Counted from the first letter of the stretch, positions 25,433 through 34,492 are shown. The stretch is DNA of 59,256 bases from Clostridia bacterium (GCA_910575245.1 CAJTEN010000030.1:1-59256), one strand, 5' to 3'. The notes: generated from the sequence alone by a model not told the origin. A program made the numbers and translations.

Positions 25433-26215
25433 ATGAAAATTGTTGTTTGTATTAAACAGGTTCCCGATACAAAGGGCGGCGTTAAGTTTAATCCGGACGG
25501 AACACTCGACAGAGGCGCTATGCTTACTATCATGAACCCGGATGATAAAGCAGGTCTGGAAGCAGCACTCAGATTAAAAGATCAGTATGGTGCAGAAGTA
25601 ACTGTTGTGACAATGGGGCTTCCCAAGGCAGAAGAGGTTCTCCGTGAGGCTATGGCTATGGGCGCGGACAAGGGCATTCTGGTAACAGACAGAGTTCTGG
25701 GCGGTGCGGATACATGGGCTACTTCTACAACAGTTGCCGGTGCGATCAGAAACCTTGAATATGACCTTATTATTACAGGCCGTCAGGCAATCGACGGGGA
25801 TACGGCTCAGGTAGGCCCTCAGATTTCCGAGCATCTGGATATTCCTGTTATTTCTTATGCGCAGGATATCAAGATTGAAGGCGACAGTGTTATCGTTGAG
25901 CGTCAGTATGAAGACAGATATCATGTTGTTAAGGCTAAGATGCCTTGCCTGATCACGGCTCTTTCCGAGCTGAACGAGCCCCGCTATATGACTCCGGGCG
26001 GAATCTTCGATGCTTATAAGCAGGAGATTACCGTATGGGGCAGAGCGGATTTGAAAGATGTAGATGATTCCAACTTAGGTCTGAAGGGTTCACCGACCAA
26101 GATTGCCAAGGCTTCCGATAAGGTTAGAAAAGGTGCCGGCGAGAAGGTTGCTCTTGATCCTGATGAATCAGTAAGCTACATTGTAGACAAATTGAAGGTG
26201 AAACATGTGATCTGA
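25433..26215 (+). CDS. etfB: Electron transfer flavoprotein beta subunit
   Basis: A 260-residue small subunit of the Etf heterodimer that brings electrons from NADH to butyryl-CoA dehydrogenase. It begins MKIVVCIKQVPDT and has the family segments MNPDDKAGLEAALRLKD, EVTVVTMGLPKAEEVLREAM, DLIITGRQAIDGDTAQVGPQ and EPRYMTPGGI. AAGGAGAG precedes the start. It lies 64 bases after bcd and 103 bases before etfA, without a terminator in either gap. Whether the complex bifurcates electrons cannot be settled by reading, but its presence in a butyrate cluster favours it. Confidence 0.95.
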   Translation: MKIVVCIKQVPDTKGGVKFNPDGTLDRGAMLTIMNPDDKAGLEAALRLKDQYGAEVTVVTMGLPKAEEVLREAMAMGADKGILVTDRVLGGADTWATSTTVAGAIRNLEYDLIITGRQAIDGDTAQVGPQISEHLDIPVISYAQDIKIEGDSVIVERQYEDRYHVVKAKMPCLITALSELNEPRYMTPGGIFDAYKQEITVWGRADLKDVDDSNLGLKGSPTKIAKASDKVRKGAGEKVALDPDESVSYIVDKLKVKHVI

Positions 26216-26318
26216 TTTGATTTTCAATGCTTTCCTCATACAGGGGCATCGAAGTCATGATATTATATGTTTTAAATGAAAATAAGACTATATTCAGGTA
26301 TAGAGAAAGGAATGTAAA

Positions 26319-27365
26319 ATGAATTTAGAAGAATACAAGGGAGTATATGTCTTTGCGCAGCAGGTAGATAATGAGATCAGCAGTATTGCATTTGAATTGC
26401 TTGGCAAAGCGAAAGACCTCGCTAAAGATTTGGGTACAGATGTAACGGCTGTGTTGGTTGGTTCGGGAGTGAAGGGTCTGGCAGACCAGCTTGCTGAATA
26501 CGGTGCAGACAAGGTAATCGTTGTGGATGACCCTGAACTGAAGGATTACAGGACGGAGCCCTATGCACATGCACTGTCTTCCGTTATCAACAAATATAAA
26601 CCGGAGATCATGCTGGTTGGCGCAACAGCCATCGGTAGAGATTTAGGCCCCAGAGTATCCGCAAGAGTTGCTACAGGTCTGACAGCAGACTGTACCGTTC
26701 TTGAGATCGGTGATTTCCCGTTACAGGCAGTTCCTGGCCAGGAGCAGTTACATAATCAGCTGCTTATGACACGTCCGGCATTCGGCGGTAACACCATCGC
26801 AACGATTGCATGTCCTTACAACCGTCCTCAGATGGCTACGGTCCGTGCAGGTGTTATGCAGAAGATCGATCCGATCAAGGGCGCCAAGGCAGTTGTGGAA
26901 GAGTTTAATCCCGGATTTACACCGGACAACAAATACGTAGAGATTCTTGAGATTGTTAAATCTGTAGCAGAGACAGTAGATATCATGGATGCCAAGATTC
27001 TTGTATCCGGCGGACGTGGTGTGGGAAGCCCGGAGAACTTCAAGCTTCTTGAAGATCTTGCGGAAGTACTCGGCGGTACGGTAAGCTGCTCACGTGCAGT
27101 GGTGGATTCCGGCTGGAAGCCGAAGGATCTGCAGGTAGGCCAGACAGGTAAGACGGTTCGCCCTAATGTATACTTTGCAATCGGTATTTCCGGTGCAATC
27201 CAGCACGTGGCAGGTATGGAAGAGTCCGACATCATCATCGCGGTCAACAAGGATGCGGATGCTCCGATCTTCGATGTAGCGGATTATGGTGTGGTAGGAG
27301 ATCTGAACAAGATCGTTCCGAAGCTGACAGAAGCGTTGAAGGCTGAGATTGCAGCAGCAAAATAG
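26319..27365 (+). CDS. etfA: Electron transfer flavoprotein alpha subunit
   Basis: A 348-residue large subunit of Etf. The N-terminal domain begins with GVYVFAQQVDNEISS. The C-terminal FAD domain has ILVSGGRGVGSPENFKLLED, GGTVSCSRAVVDSGWKP, QVGQTGKTVRPNVYFAIGIS and GAIQHVAGMEESDIIIAVNK, all canonical FAD contacts. It closes the butyrate cluster and is followed by terminators. Terminal butyrate genes (butyryl-CoA:acetate CoA-transferase, or ptb/buk) are not in the window and must lie elsewhere. Confidence 0.96.
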   Translation: MNLEEYKGVYVFAQQVDNEISSIAFELLGKAKDLAKDLGTDVTAVLVGSGVKGLADQLAEYGADKVIVVDDPELKDYRTEPYAHALSSVINKYKPEIMLVGATAIGRDLGPRVSARVATGLTADCTVLEIGDFPLQAVPGQEQLHNQLLMTRPAFGGNTIATIACPYNRPQMATVRAGVMQKIDPIKGAKAVVEEFNPGFTPDNKYVEILEIVKSVAETVDIMDAKILVSGGRGVGSPENFKLLEDLAEVLGGTVSCSRAVVDSGWKPKDLQVGQTGKTVRPNVYFAIGISGAIQHVAGMEESDIIIAVNKDADAPIFDVADYGVVGDLNKIVPKLTEALKAEIAAAK

Positions 27366-27374
27366 AAAACGGAC

Positions 27375-27447
27375 AGCAGGATCCGGTTTTCCTGCTCAAA
27401 ACAGAATCTAAATAAATAAAGCGTCCGGCAATATGTCCGGGCGTTTT
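27375..27447 (+). terminator. Terminators of the butyrate cluster
   Basis: Two hairpins. AGCAGGA (27375-27381) pairs with TCCTGCT (27390-27396). AAAGCGTCCGG (27418-27428) pairs with CCGGGCGTTTT (27437-27447, with G-U pairs) and is followed by ATTTTG, a good rho-independent terminator. Confidence 0.75.
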
Positions 27448-27478
27448 ATTTTGGGTAAATCTGTGTTAATATGAAGAT

Positions 27479-28183
27479 ATGGAAAATATGATTACTGTAG
27501 CAGACATTACAAGTGCATACGGAAGAAAACAGATTCTGCACGGCATTTCCTTTACTGCCGAAAGAGGAGAGTGTATCGGGATCGTCGGCGCTAACGGCTG
27601 CGGGAAATCCACACTTCTATCGATTATGGCCGGGACTTTGAAACCGAAATCGGGACAGCTGCTCTATTACGGGAGAACGGCGTGGAGTGATGCCGGTTCG
27701 GGAAGGATGCGTGGTGACAAGCAGGTCATCCGCAGTATGACAGGATATGTGCCGCAGGAGAATCCTCTGATACCGGAACTGAGCGTCTACGATAACCTGC
27801 GGCTGTGGTACCCGAATAAGAAGCAGCTTAGGCAGGAACTGGAGCAGGGCTTCTTAAGCCTGCTGGGTATCGGTGAATTCAGTTCGAAACAGGTATGCAG
27901 ATTGTCAGGGGGCATGAAGAAGCGTGTCAGTATCGGAATCGCCATGGCGGGTATGCCGCCAGTGCTTCTTATGGATGAGCCCAGCGCGGCACTGGATCTG
28001 ATCTGCAAGGAGGATATACGCAGATACCTGCTGGTCTATCTGGAACGTAAGGGCACGGTGGTGCTCACAACACACGAAGAGAGTGAACTGTCATTGTGCA
28101 GTAAGCTTTATATCATGAAAGACGGCCGGCTGTATGAGACAGACAGCAGGCTGCGAGGGGATGCGCTGACCGGCAGAATGTAA
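27479..28183 (+). CDS. ABC transporter ATP-binding protein
   Basis: A 234-residue cytosolic ATPase. It has Walker A GANGCGKSTLLSIMAG, the Q-loop region TGYVPQENPLI, the signature RLSGGMKKRVSIG and Walker B PVLLMDEPSAALD, then the H-loop TTHEE. The length is that of a minimal nucleotide-binding domain for an ABC-2-type exporter. Two ABC-2-like permeases (30110-32499) follow in the same orientation, with two unknown genes between, so it most likely powers them. The start is uncertain (27479 or 27488), since no strong ribosome site is visible and the likely -10 lies within 15 bases. Confidence 0.85.
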   Translation: MENMITVADITSAYGRKQILHGISFTAERGECIGIVGANGCGKSTLLSIMAGTLKPKSGQLLYYGRTAWSDAGSGRMRGDKQVIRSMTGYVPQENPLIPELSVYDNLRLWYPNKKQLRQELEQGFLSLLGIGEFSSKQVCRLSGGMKKRVSIGIAMAGMPPVLLMDEPSAALDLICKEDIRRYLLVYLERKGTVVLTTHEESELSLCSKLYIMKDGRLYETDSRLRGDALTGRM

Positions 28184-28271
28184 ATGCCCGGCGGAAGATA
28201 AGCGCTTGGCAGGAATGGAATTGTGTAACAGGAAAGCAGGATATTCCACAGGAAGTAAGGAGATGACCGGA

Positions 28272-29780
28272 ATGGATTCAGGCTGTCAGAATGAGAGAAG
28301 TGATCAGGAATACAGAACTTATACACCAATGGAGATACCGATTCCAGACAGGAACGGCAGACAGCAGAAGAAGGACAGTACGGCCAGGATTTTGATTCTG
28401 GGCGCCTGCATCGGTGCACTCTTGTTTGCCGCCGGGGCAGGTATCGTTTACTTCATCAATACGCCCTCCTACAAGATCGGCAGGGGCTTCCGCAACCTTG
28501 CAAAAGAGATTGCGCAGAGCAGGAATCCGCTGGCGGAGAAGACCGGCATAGAAGAGCTTGTGCTGATGATGGCTGAGGAAGGCTTTCACATGGATACGCG
28601 GATCAATTTGACATCGGAAAGCCTGCCTGCGAGGGTTAATACGATCGGCATTGATGCGGACTGCAGCAGGGACGTGAAGAACCGGGAAATGAGCGCCGGC
28701 ACGAGCATCAGTGTGATGAATTATGATTTTGCGCATTTGAACTTCTATACGGACAATGAAGATTTCTGTTTTTCTGTTCCGGAGTTATTTTTGGAAAACA
28801 TGTATTTTGAGAACAGGAATGTGGTGAGTCAGTACAATGAATCCTTCTGGGCACAGTTGACAGGACCCATTGATGCCGAAGACTTTTCTCTTGATTTTTT
28901 TCCGGAGGAAGGAGAACGGTTTTCCAGGCAGGACTGGAAAGACGGGAGCGGTTTCCTGGAGCGCTATGCAGCGGATCTTGAGGCCTGCAGAAGCGGGATG
29001 ATCATAGAGAAAGCGGAAAAGGGAGTCTATCGCGTTGTCCTTCCTGGGAAGGAAACGGATCACCTGCTTCAGAATATAATGGATCATTATGGGCAGGCCA
29101 ATCAAACGGGCATGGCGGGACAGTTTCGGAAGGAATATGACAGCCTGATTCATTCGGATATCAGTATATTGTTAGATATTAACGGTAAAAACCGCATTGA
29201 GAATATCAGATTGGAGGAACCGGTCAGGCTGATGGACGGGACGGTCTCTATAGGTGGATGGCTTTCCTTCATGGGGAATGTGAGAAGCATCGATTCAGTG
29301 GTGGGAGTGATCACGACGGAGGGTGATAAGGACATGGAACCTGCCGCGACTTTTCAGTTCCTCCAGACGCCGGAGGCGGAGCAGTATGAGTCTGAATTAT
29401 ATGCAGCGGTCTTTGATGGGGAGGACACTCTTGTTGAAATGAAATATATGATGGCCAGTGACGCTGTGTCAGATCAAATTGGCAGGCGGCTGTCTGTGTG
29501 GAATGAAGAAGAGAGTATGGATATCCTTCTGAAGGGAAGTCTGGATGACATCGTCAGAGGAGAGAGCCTTACCCTTGATCTGGAGGAAATGACATTTCAG
29601 TGGAACGGCAAGGTGCTGTTTAAGCTTACGGGAGATTTTTTGATCGAGCCGCTTACAGGAGAGGCCGAAAGGATTGTGAAGAAGGAGACAGCTTTTTTTA
29701 AAATGACGGAAAGGGACTGGTGGGATATAGTGCGCCGGATCAATGAAGAGTACGGCGGCCTGCTTCGTTATTTATGGTAG
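28272..29780 (+). CDS. Single-pass membrane protein with large external domain, unknown
   Basis: A 502-residue protein anchored by one span at about residues 39-60 (ARILILGACIGALLFAAGAG), with a short cytoplasmic Pro/Arg/Lys-rich head and a large external region of about 440 residues. The outer part is rich in Glu, Phe and Tyr and has no motif I can assign. Acidic patches and a C-terminal DWWDIVRRINEEYGGLL are visible. The ATG at 28272 is chosen because TAAGGAG lies 9 bases upstream. It sits between the ATPase and the permeases of an ABC-2 export module, so it may be an accessory or receptor subunit, by position only. Confidence 0.6.
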   Translation: MDSGCQNERSDQEYRTYTPMEIPIPDRNGRQQKKDSTARILILGACIGALLFAAGAGIVYFINTPSYKIGRGFRNLAKEIAQSRNPLAEKTGIEELVLMMAEEGFHMDTRINLTSESLPARVNTIGIDADCSRDVKNREMSAGTSISVMNYDFAHLNFYTDNEDFCFSVPELFLENMYFENRNVVSQYNESFWAQLTGPIDAEDFSLDFFPEEGERFSRQDWKDGSGFLERYAADLEACRSGMIIEKAEKGVYRVVLPGKETDHLLQNIMDHYGQANQTGMAGQFRKEYDSLIHSDISILLDINGKNRIENIRLEEPVRLMDGTVSIGGWLSFMGNVRSIDSVVGVITTEGDKDMEPAATFQFLQTPEAEQYESELYAAVFDGEDTLVEMKYMMASDAVSDQIGRRLSVWNEEESMDILLKGSLDDIVRGESLTLDLEEMTFQWNGKVLFKLTGDFLIEPLTGEAERIVKKETAFFKMTERDWWDIVRRINEEYGGLLRYLW

Positions 29781-29831
29781 TATAATAGTCTAAGGACAGA
29801 TCAGGAACAGGATTGTTGGGAGGAATGACAG

Positions 29832-30077
29832 ATGAATCACGCTGGGAATAATAATGCAGACAACGAGGCTATGATTGCGGAACTGATGCAGCACCTGGAC
29901 TCGGAAATTACGCAGGGGGTATACCGTATGAGCGTCAGTTTCGACAACAAGGAAGAAGCCCATAAAACGGTTTCGCATAAGTGCTGTAATATGTACGGAA
30001 GACCCGCTTCGGAGACGGTCGGCCTGTTAGATATGTACACGGATATCAGTGCGGGTGAACCGGACAGGAAAGAGTAA
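29832..30077 (+). CDS. Small hypothetical protein in the ABC-2 module
   Basis: An 81-residue hydrophilic protein with no signal or membrane segment. It begins MNHAGNNNADNEAMIAELM, has HLDSEITQGVYRMSVSFDNK and a SHKCCNMYGR motif with adjacent cysteines. I do not recognise a family. GGGAGGA lies 7 bases before the start, and the gene is packed between the membrane-anchored protein and the first permease in the same orientation, so it is probably a real translated gene of the operon. An adaptor role is possible but unsupported. Confidence 0.55.
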   Translation: MNHAGNNNADNEAMIAELMQHLDSEITQGVYRMSVSFDNKEEAHKTVSHKCCNMYGRPASETVGLLDMYTDISAGEPDRKE

Positions 30078-30109
30078 AAGAAAAAATTCGCATATGGTAG
30101 GGAGTTCAT

Positions 30110-31378
30110 ATGAAACAGAAGCTGCAATATCTGTATATAGAAATTAAGAAAACCTTTAGAATACTTCCTCGCATGCTTCTGCAGGCAGTCTTGCTCCTGC
30201 TTCTTACCGGTATGATCGCATTGGGCGGTGTGAAAAGTATGGAGAGAGAGCCGCTGACACCCGGCGCAGATATCGCAGTCGTGGTGCGGGAAGACAATAT
30301 GCTGACGAGGATGGCGCTTAACTATGTGGAGAACATGGAAAGCGTATCACGGCTATGCCGGTTCCGGCAGACAACGGAAGAAGAAGGGTTCCGGCTGCTG
30401 GACAAGGGAGAAGTGGCGGCACTTATTCTTTTGCCTGAGCAGTTGGTAGAAGGGATTATGGACGGCGCAAATCCAACGGTGGATATTTACTTTCCGAAAC
30501 ATGCCGGGTTGGAGGCCATGCTTTTCAGGGAATTAACGGAAGCAGGGGAAGGCATGCTGCGTGTGGCACAGGCGCAGATTTATGGCGCTGATGATACTGC
30601 CCAGGCCTATGATTTGACCAAACAGCTGTCTGTGATGGAAGCGGAGATCGACAGCTACAATCTGGCTTTTGCGCTGGACAGGCTGGCGTTGTATGATGAG
30701 GAGACAGTGGCGGTATTCGGGTCGATGAATGTCATGCAGTTCTATCTGGCATCCGGCATGGTGCTCTTTCTGCTGCTTGCAGGGATGGCCATGTATCCCG
30801 TGCTGCAGAGAGAACCGTCGGTTTTCAGAAGACAGCTGGAAAGACAGGGGACCGGCAAGGGGTGGCAATGCTTCTGTCAATGGCTCTGCGGAGTCTTGTG
30901 CATGGGGGTTCTTTTTGGTCTTTTATGGGTGGTGATGGCGCTGGCGGTAAAGTTTTTCCTACTGGCATCGGAAGGGATGCCGGATACGGCGGCCGGACAA
31001 TTAATGGCAGACAATGCTTTTTGGTATCCGGCGGGAGTGAAAATGGGAATTGCGGCGCTGATTGTGATGGCATCCACAGCTTTTGTTTATCTGCTTCACA
31101 GTCTGGCTGGCAGCAGGACAGGCGGCATTCTGCTTGTATTTGTATGTTCCGTGGCGATGGTATATCTGTCCGGCGGCATTGTGCCTTCTGTATTTCTTCC
31201 CGAAACCATGCAGAAGCTGGGAGAAAGAATGCCCACGGCTTATCTGATCCAGGCAGCAGGCGGTATTCTGGCGGGGTCTGGCATTGCAGTGGGAGGAGAG
31301 GATGTGGCGGCACTGTGCTTCTATACAGTTGTATTCGTCGGGGTGTCATATTTTGTGCGAGGCAGAGACAGGGCATGA
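30110..31378 (+). CDS. ABC-2-type transporter permease
   Basis: A 422-residue membrane subunit. One span lies near the N-terminus (about 18-42, MLLQAVLLLLLTGMIALGG). It is followed by an external domain of about 170 residues and five or six closely spaced spans from about 205 onward (FYLASGMVLFLLLAGMAMY, GVLCMGVLFGLLWVVMALAV, GILLVFVCSVAMVYLSGG). This layout matches ABC-2 exporters of the YhgE/DrrB type. The stop overlaps the start of the next permease by four bases (ATGA), so the two form a translationally coupled heterodimer. The cargo is unknown. Confidence 0.8.
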   Translation: MKQKLQYLYIEIKKTFRILPRMLLQAVLLLLLTGMIALGGVKSMEREPLTPGADIAVVVREDNMLTRMALNYVENMESVSRLCRFRQTTEEEGFRLLDKGEVAALILLPEQLVEGIMDGANPTVDIYFPKHAGLEAMLFRELTEAGEGMLRVAQAQIYGADDTAQAYDLTKQLSVMEAEIDSYNLAFALDRLALYDEETVAVFGSMNVMQFYLASGMVLFLLLAGMAMYPVLQREPSVFRRQLERQGTGKGWQCFCQWLCGVLCMGVLFGLLWVVMALAVKFFLLASEGMPDTAAGQLMADNAFWYPAGVKMGIAALIVMASTAFVYLLHSLAGSRTGGILLVFVCSVAMVYLSGGIVPSVFLPETMQKLGERMPTAYLIQAAGGILAGSGIAVGGEDVAALCFYTVVFVGVSYFVRGRDRA

Positions 31379-32499
31379 AGGAAAAGAATATGTTTCGGGT
31401 AAGGCAATATAGAATATGGATCGGCCTTCTCGCCAGACGGCTATGGAAGCAGCCGGCTTACATAGGACTGTTGCTGTTGATACCTTTTGTGGGATATGCG
31501 GCCGGAATGATTGAACGGGAGGCGAGAAGCGGTGCGGTGGTTGCAATCTGTGTGGAAGACAGTACATGGAGCGAAGCAATCATCAGTATGCTGTCGGAGC
31601 AGGAGGACAGTGTGTTTGTGTTTGATTTCTGCGCTGACCGCAGCGAGGTGGAGCGGCATGTGGCCGGGGAGGAAGCAGACTGCGGTTTTGTGCTGACGGA
31701 AGGGATAGACAAGAAGGTGTCAGATGGTAAGTGGAAGAAAAGCATTCTCGCCTATGAAACACCGGCCAGCAGTATAACAGGTATGGCGAAGGAACGGATT
31801 GCCGGTGCCGTCTTCCGATTATATTCCGAAGAGCGTTATGCGGAATATATGGGACAGATATCGGCATCGGCGGCAGAGTTTGCCATGGAAGCTTATGAGA
31901 GGCACCTGACGGATGACAGTACCTTCGGATTCCGTTATTTGTATGATGACTCTTATAGTCGGTCAGATTCCGACAGGAATGTTGGAAATGACAATCTCGT
32001 CAACACCGCTGTATTCCCGGTAAAAGGCGTATTTGCCGTGCTTATTTTTGTAAGCGGCATGTGTGGCATGCTGGAATATGAGAAAGATAAGAATGAAAAA
32101 AGATTTCTCCGGATTGTGCCCAATATATTGACTTATATGGTTAATGTATGGATAGCAACGGTGTTTGTCTCGGCGGCAGTGCTGATCTGCCTGTGGATAT
32201 CCGAGGGGATACGCAGCTGCGGGGATACGGTCTCGGCAGGCAGTATCTTTTCTGTGTGGAATGCGGGGATGTGGGCCAAGCAGATCGGGCGGCTGGTGAT
32301 TTATCAGTGCATGATTCTGGTGTATTGTGTTATACTCAAAGTACTGTTACGGAGCCAGGAGACGATCGCGGCAGCAATTCCGGTTCTGACTCTGGGAAGC
32401 CTGGTCTGTTCGCCGGTTTTTATCAGAATGGGGAATTATCTGCCGGTTTTTGCAGTGCTGGAGAAGCTGTTTCCGGCAAGCTATTATCTGATGATGTAA
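31375..32499 (+). CDS. ABC-2-type transporter permease, partner subunit
   Basis: A 374-residue membrane protein with the same plan as its neighbour: an N-terminal span (PAYIGLLLLIPFVGYAAGM), an external domain to about residue 215, then a span cluster (FPVKGVFAVLIFVSGMCGML, TVFVSAAVLICLWISEG, MILVYCVILKVLL). The start is the ATG at 31375 inside the upstream stop. The similar external domains of both subunits suggest that they arose by duplication. The module ATPase is probably the one at 27479-28183. Confidence 0.78.
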   Translation: MKEKNMFRVRQYRIWIGLLARRLWKQPAYIGLLLLIPFVGYAAGMIEREARSGAVVAICVEDSTWSEAIISMLSEQEDSVFVFDFCADRSEVERHVAGEEADCGFVLTEGIDKKVSDGKWKKSILAYETPASSITGMAKERIAGAVFRLYSEERYAEYMGQISASAAEFAMEAYERHLTDDSTFGFRYLYDDSYSRSDSDRNVGNDNLVNTAVFPVKGVFAVLIFVSGMCGMLEYEKDKNEKRFLRIVPNILTYMVNVWIATVFVSAAVLICLWISEGIRSCGDTVSAGSIFSVWNAGMWAKQIGRLVIYQCMILVYCVILKVLLRSQETIAAAIPVLTLGSLVCSPVFIRMGNYLPVFAVLEKLFPASYYLMM

Positions 32500-32637
32500 G
32501 AGTCGAAAATATTTCTTTGGGCGTCAAAGGCCGCCGTGTTCCTCTGGTGGCGGTACGGGAAGAGAGAAAACGAATTTTTAGAAAAAAGAGTGTTTGATGT
32601 TACTGATTATAGAAGAACAGAACGGGAGAACATAACT

Positions 32638-33732
32638 ATGGGTGATGAAAAGGTAAAAAAGAATATTATGGAGTATGAAACGGTGGCGTTGGATGATGAC
32701 AAGGATGCGCTGGTCATTCTGGACCAGACGAAACTTCCGGGCAGCGCCGAGCTGATCAGCCTGCATACCGGAGAGGAAATCTGGGAAGCCATCTATCTGC
32801 TGAAGGTACGGGGTGCGCCGGCAATTGGTGTGGCGGCGGCATTCGGCATTTATCTGCTGGCGAAGAAGATACAGACAGACGATTACGATACCTTTTATCA
32901 GGAATTCTGCAGACAGAAGGCGTATCTGAATTCTGCGCGTCCGACGGCGGTCAACCTGCCGTGGGCGTTAAACAGGATGGAACAAGTCTGCGTAAACAAC
33001 CGGGAACTGCCGGTGCCGGAGATTAAGGCAAAGCTGAAAGAGGAGGCTGTGGCGCTGAAGGAGGAGGATATCCGTGTATGTAAGGCCATTGGTGAGTATG
33101 GGCTGACACTGGTGAAACCGGGAGACGGCATTCTGACACACTGCAATGCCGGACAGCTGGCGACGTGCAGATATGGTACCGCGACAGCGCCCATTTATCT
33201 GGGCCAGGAGAGGGGATACAACTTCCGGGTATTTGCGGATGAGACGAGACCGCTGCTGCAGGGAGCCAGACTGACGGCATACGAGCTGTATGCGTCGGGC
33301 GTGGATGTGACTTTGATCTGTGACAATATGTCAGCCACTGTCATGCGAAACGGCTGGGTCAATGCGGTGTTTGTGGGATGTGACCGTGTGGCGGCCAACG
33401 GAGATACGGCCAACAAGATAGGTACCTCTGTGGTGGCGGCTGTGGCACAGCGGTATCATGTGCCGGTGTACATCTGCGCACCTACATCTACCATCGATAT
33501 GAGTACCCCTGCCGGGGCGGATATCACGATCGAACAGCGTCCTGCGCATGAGGTGACAGACATGTGGTATGAGAAACCGATGGCGCCTGCCGGCGTGAAA
33601 GTCTTTAATCCCGCATTCGATGTGACGGATCATGATCTGATCGCGGGGATCGTGACGGAGTACGGCATTGCCAGGGCGCCTTATACGGAATCATTGAAGG
33701 AGATTTTTGAGAAGAAATCCAGGGGGCTCTGA
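32638..33732 (+). CDS. mtnA: S-methyl-5-thioribose-1-phosphate isomerase
   Basis: A 364-residue cytosolic isomerase that turns 5-methylthioribose-1-phosphate (or 5-deoxyribose-1-phosphate) into the ribulose-1-phosphate form. Family segments are LLKVRGAPAIGVAAAFG, SARPTAVNLPWALNRM, and ILTHCNAGQLA with the catalytic Cys at C169. AGCDRV-type VGCDRVAANGDTANKIGT holds the catalytic Asp, D249; the 80-residue spacing equals that of C160/D240 in B. subtilis. The ATG at 32638 is supported by GGGAG upstream and by the family length. The class II aldolase gene starts 27 bases after the stop, making the pair a likely salvage unit. Confidence 0.93.
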   Translation: MGDEKVKKNIMEYETVALDDDKDALVILDQTKLPGSAELISLHTGEEIWEAIYLLKVRGAPAIGVAAAFGIYLLAKKIQTDDYDTFYQEFCRQKAYLNSARPTAVNLPWALNRMEQVCVNNRELPVPEIKAKLKEEAVALKEEDIRVCKAIGEYGLTLVKPGDGILTHCNAGQLATCRYGTATAPIYLGQERGYNFRVFADETRPLLQGARLTAYELYASGVDVTLICDNMSATVMRNGWVNAVFVGCDRVAANGDTANKIGTSVVAAVAQRYHVPVYICAPTSTIDMSTPAGADITIEQRPAHEVTDMWYEKPMAPAGVKVFNPAFDVTDHDLIAGIVTEYGIARAPYTESLKEIFEKKSRGL

Positions 33733-33759
33733 GAACAAGGAAGCAAAAGGAAAATGCAT

Positions 33760-34455
33760 ATGGAATATTTATCAGAAAAACAGGCCAAAAAGGCGATATT
33801 GGACATCGGCCAGCGCATGTATGTGCGCGGCTTCGTGGCGGCGAACGACGGAAATATATCGGTAAAGACCGGAGACAACGAGGTATGGGCTACACCGACC
33901 GGTGTCTCCAAAGGATATATGAAGAAAAAGATGCTGGTCAAGGTGGATCTGGAGGGCAACCTGCTGGAAGGAACCTATAAGCCCTCTTCCGAGCTGAAAA
34001 TGCATCTGCGCGCCTATCGGGAGAACGGAGACATCCGTTCCGTCTGCCATGCGCATCCGCCAATCTGCACCTGTTATGCCATAGCCGGTATTCCGCTTTC
34101 CGCACCGGTGCTGGCAGAGGCAGTCATTACTCTGGGAGATGTGCCCATTGCACCTTATGCGGAGCTTGGAAGCAGTAAGGTGCCGGAGGTGATTGCACCT
34201 TACTGCCATACACATAACGGGATTCTGCTGGCCAATCATGGTGCGGTAACCTGGGCCGAGGAGCCCTATGCCGCCTATTACCGCCTGGAATCCATGGAGT
34301 ATTATGCCAATATCCTTTTGATCACGGACAAGATATTGGGCAGACAGAATCTGCTCACGGAGGAGCAGGTTCTGTCACTTCTGGCAATGCGGGAGAAGTT
34401 CGGGATCAAGAGAGGCGGACAGCCCCATATGCGTAACGGTGAAGCCGAGGGCTGA
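33760..34455 (+). CDS. Class II aldolase/adducin-family protein
   Basis: A 231-residue zinc enzyme of the fuculose-1-phosphate aldolase superfamily. The phosphate-binding region is FVAANDGNISVKT, zinc-ligand histidines are in VCHAHPPI, and the third is near GILLANHGAVTW. By fold it could be L-fuculose-1-phosphate aldolase, methylthioribulose-1-phosphate dehydratase or 5-deoxyribulose-1-phosphate aldolase. Adjacency to mtnA favours cleavage of 5-methylthio- or 5-deoxyribulose-1-phosphate to dihydroxyacetone phosphate plus an aldehyde. The ATG at 33760 is preferred because AAAAGGA lies 8 bases before it; 33754 is possible. The last residues, NGEAEG and stop, are encoded by a palindromic repeat, so the native C-terminus may have been replaced. 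Confidence 0.82.
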   Translation: MEYLSEKQAKKAILDIGQRMYVRGFVAANDGNISVKTGDNEVWATPTGVSKGYMKKKMLVKVDLEGNLLEGTYKPSSELKMHLRAYRENGDIRSVCHAHPPICTCYAIAGIPLSAPVLAEAVITLGDVPIAPYAELGSSKVPEVIAPYCHTHNGILLANHGAVTWAEEPYAAYYRLESMEYYANILLITDKILGRQNLLTEEQVLSLLAMREKFGIKRGGQPHMRNGEAEG

Positions 34456-34463
34456 GCTTCTGC
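34433..34463 (+). repeat. 31-bp palindromic repeat forming the end of the aldolase gene
   Basis: GTAACGGT, GAAGCCGAGGGCT, GAGCTTCTGC. Same length and core as the copies at 15854 and 56393. The codons read AAC GGT GAA GCC GAG GGC TGA, so the repeat supplies the C-terminal residues and stop. Confidence 0.65.
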
Positions 34464-34492
34464 CTGATGAATTATGATGACAGATAAATGAC

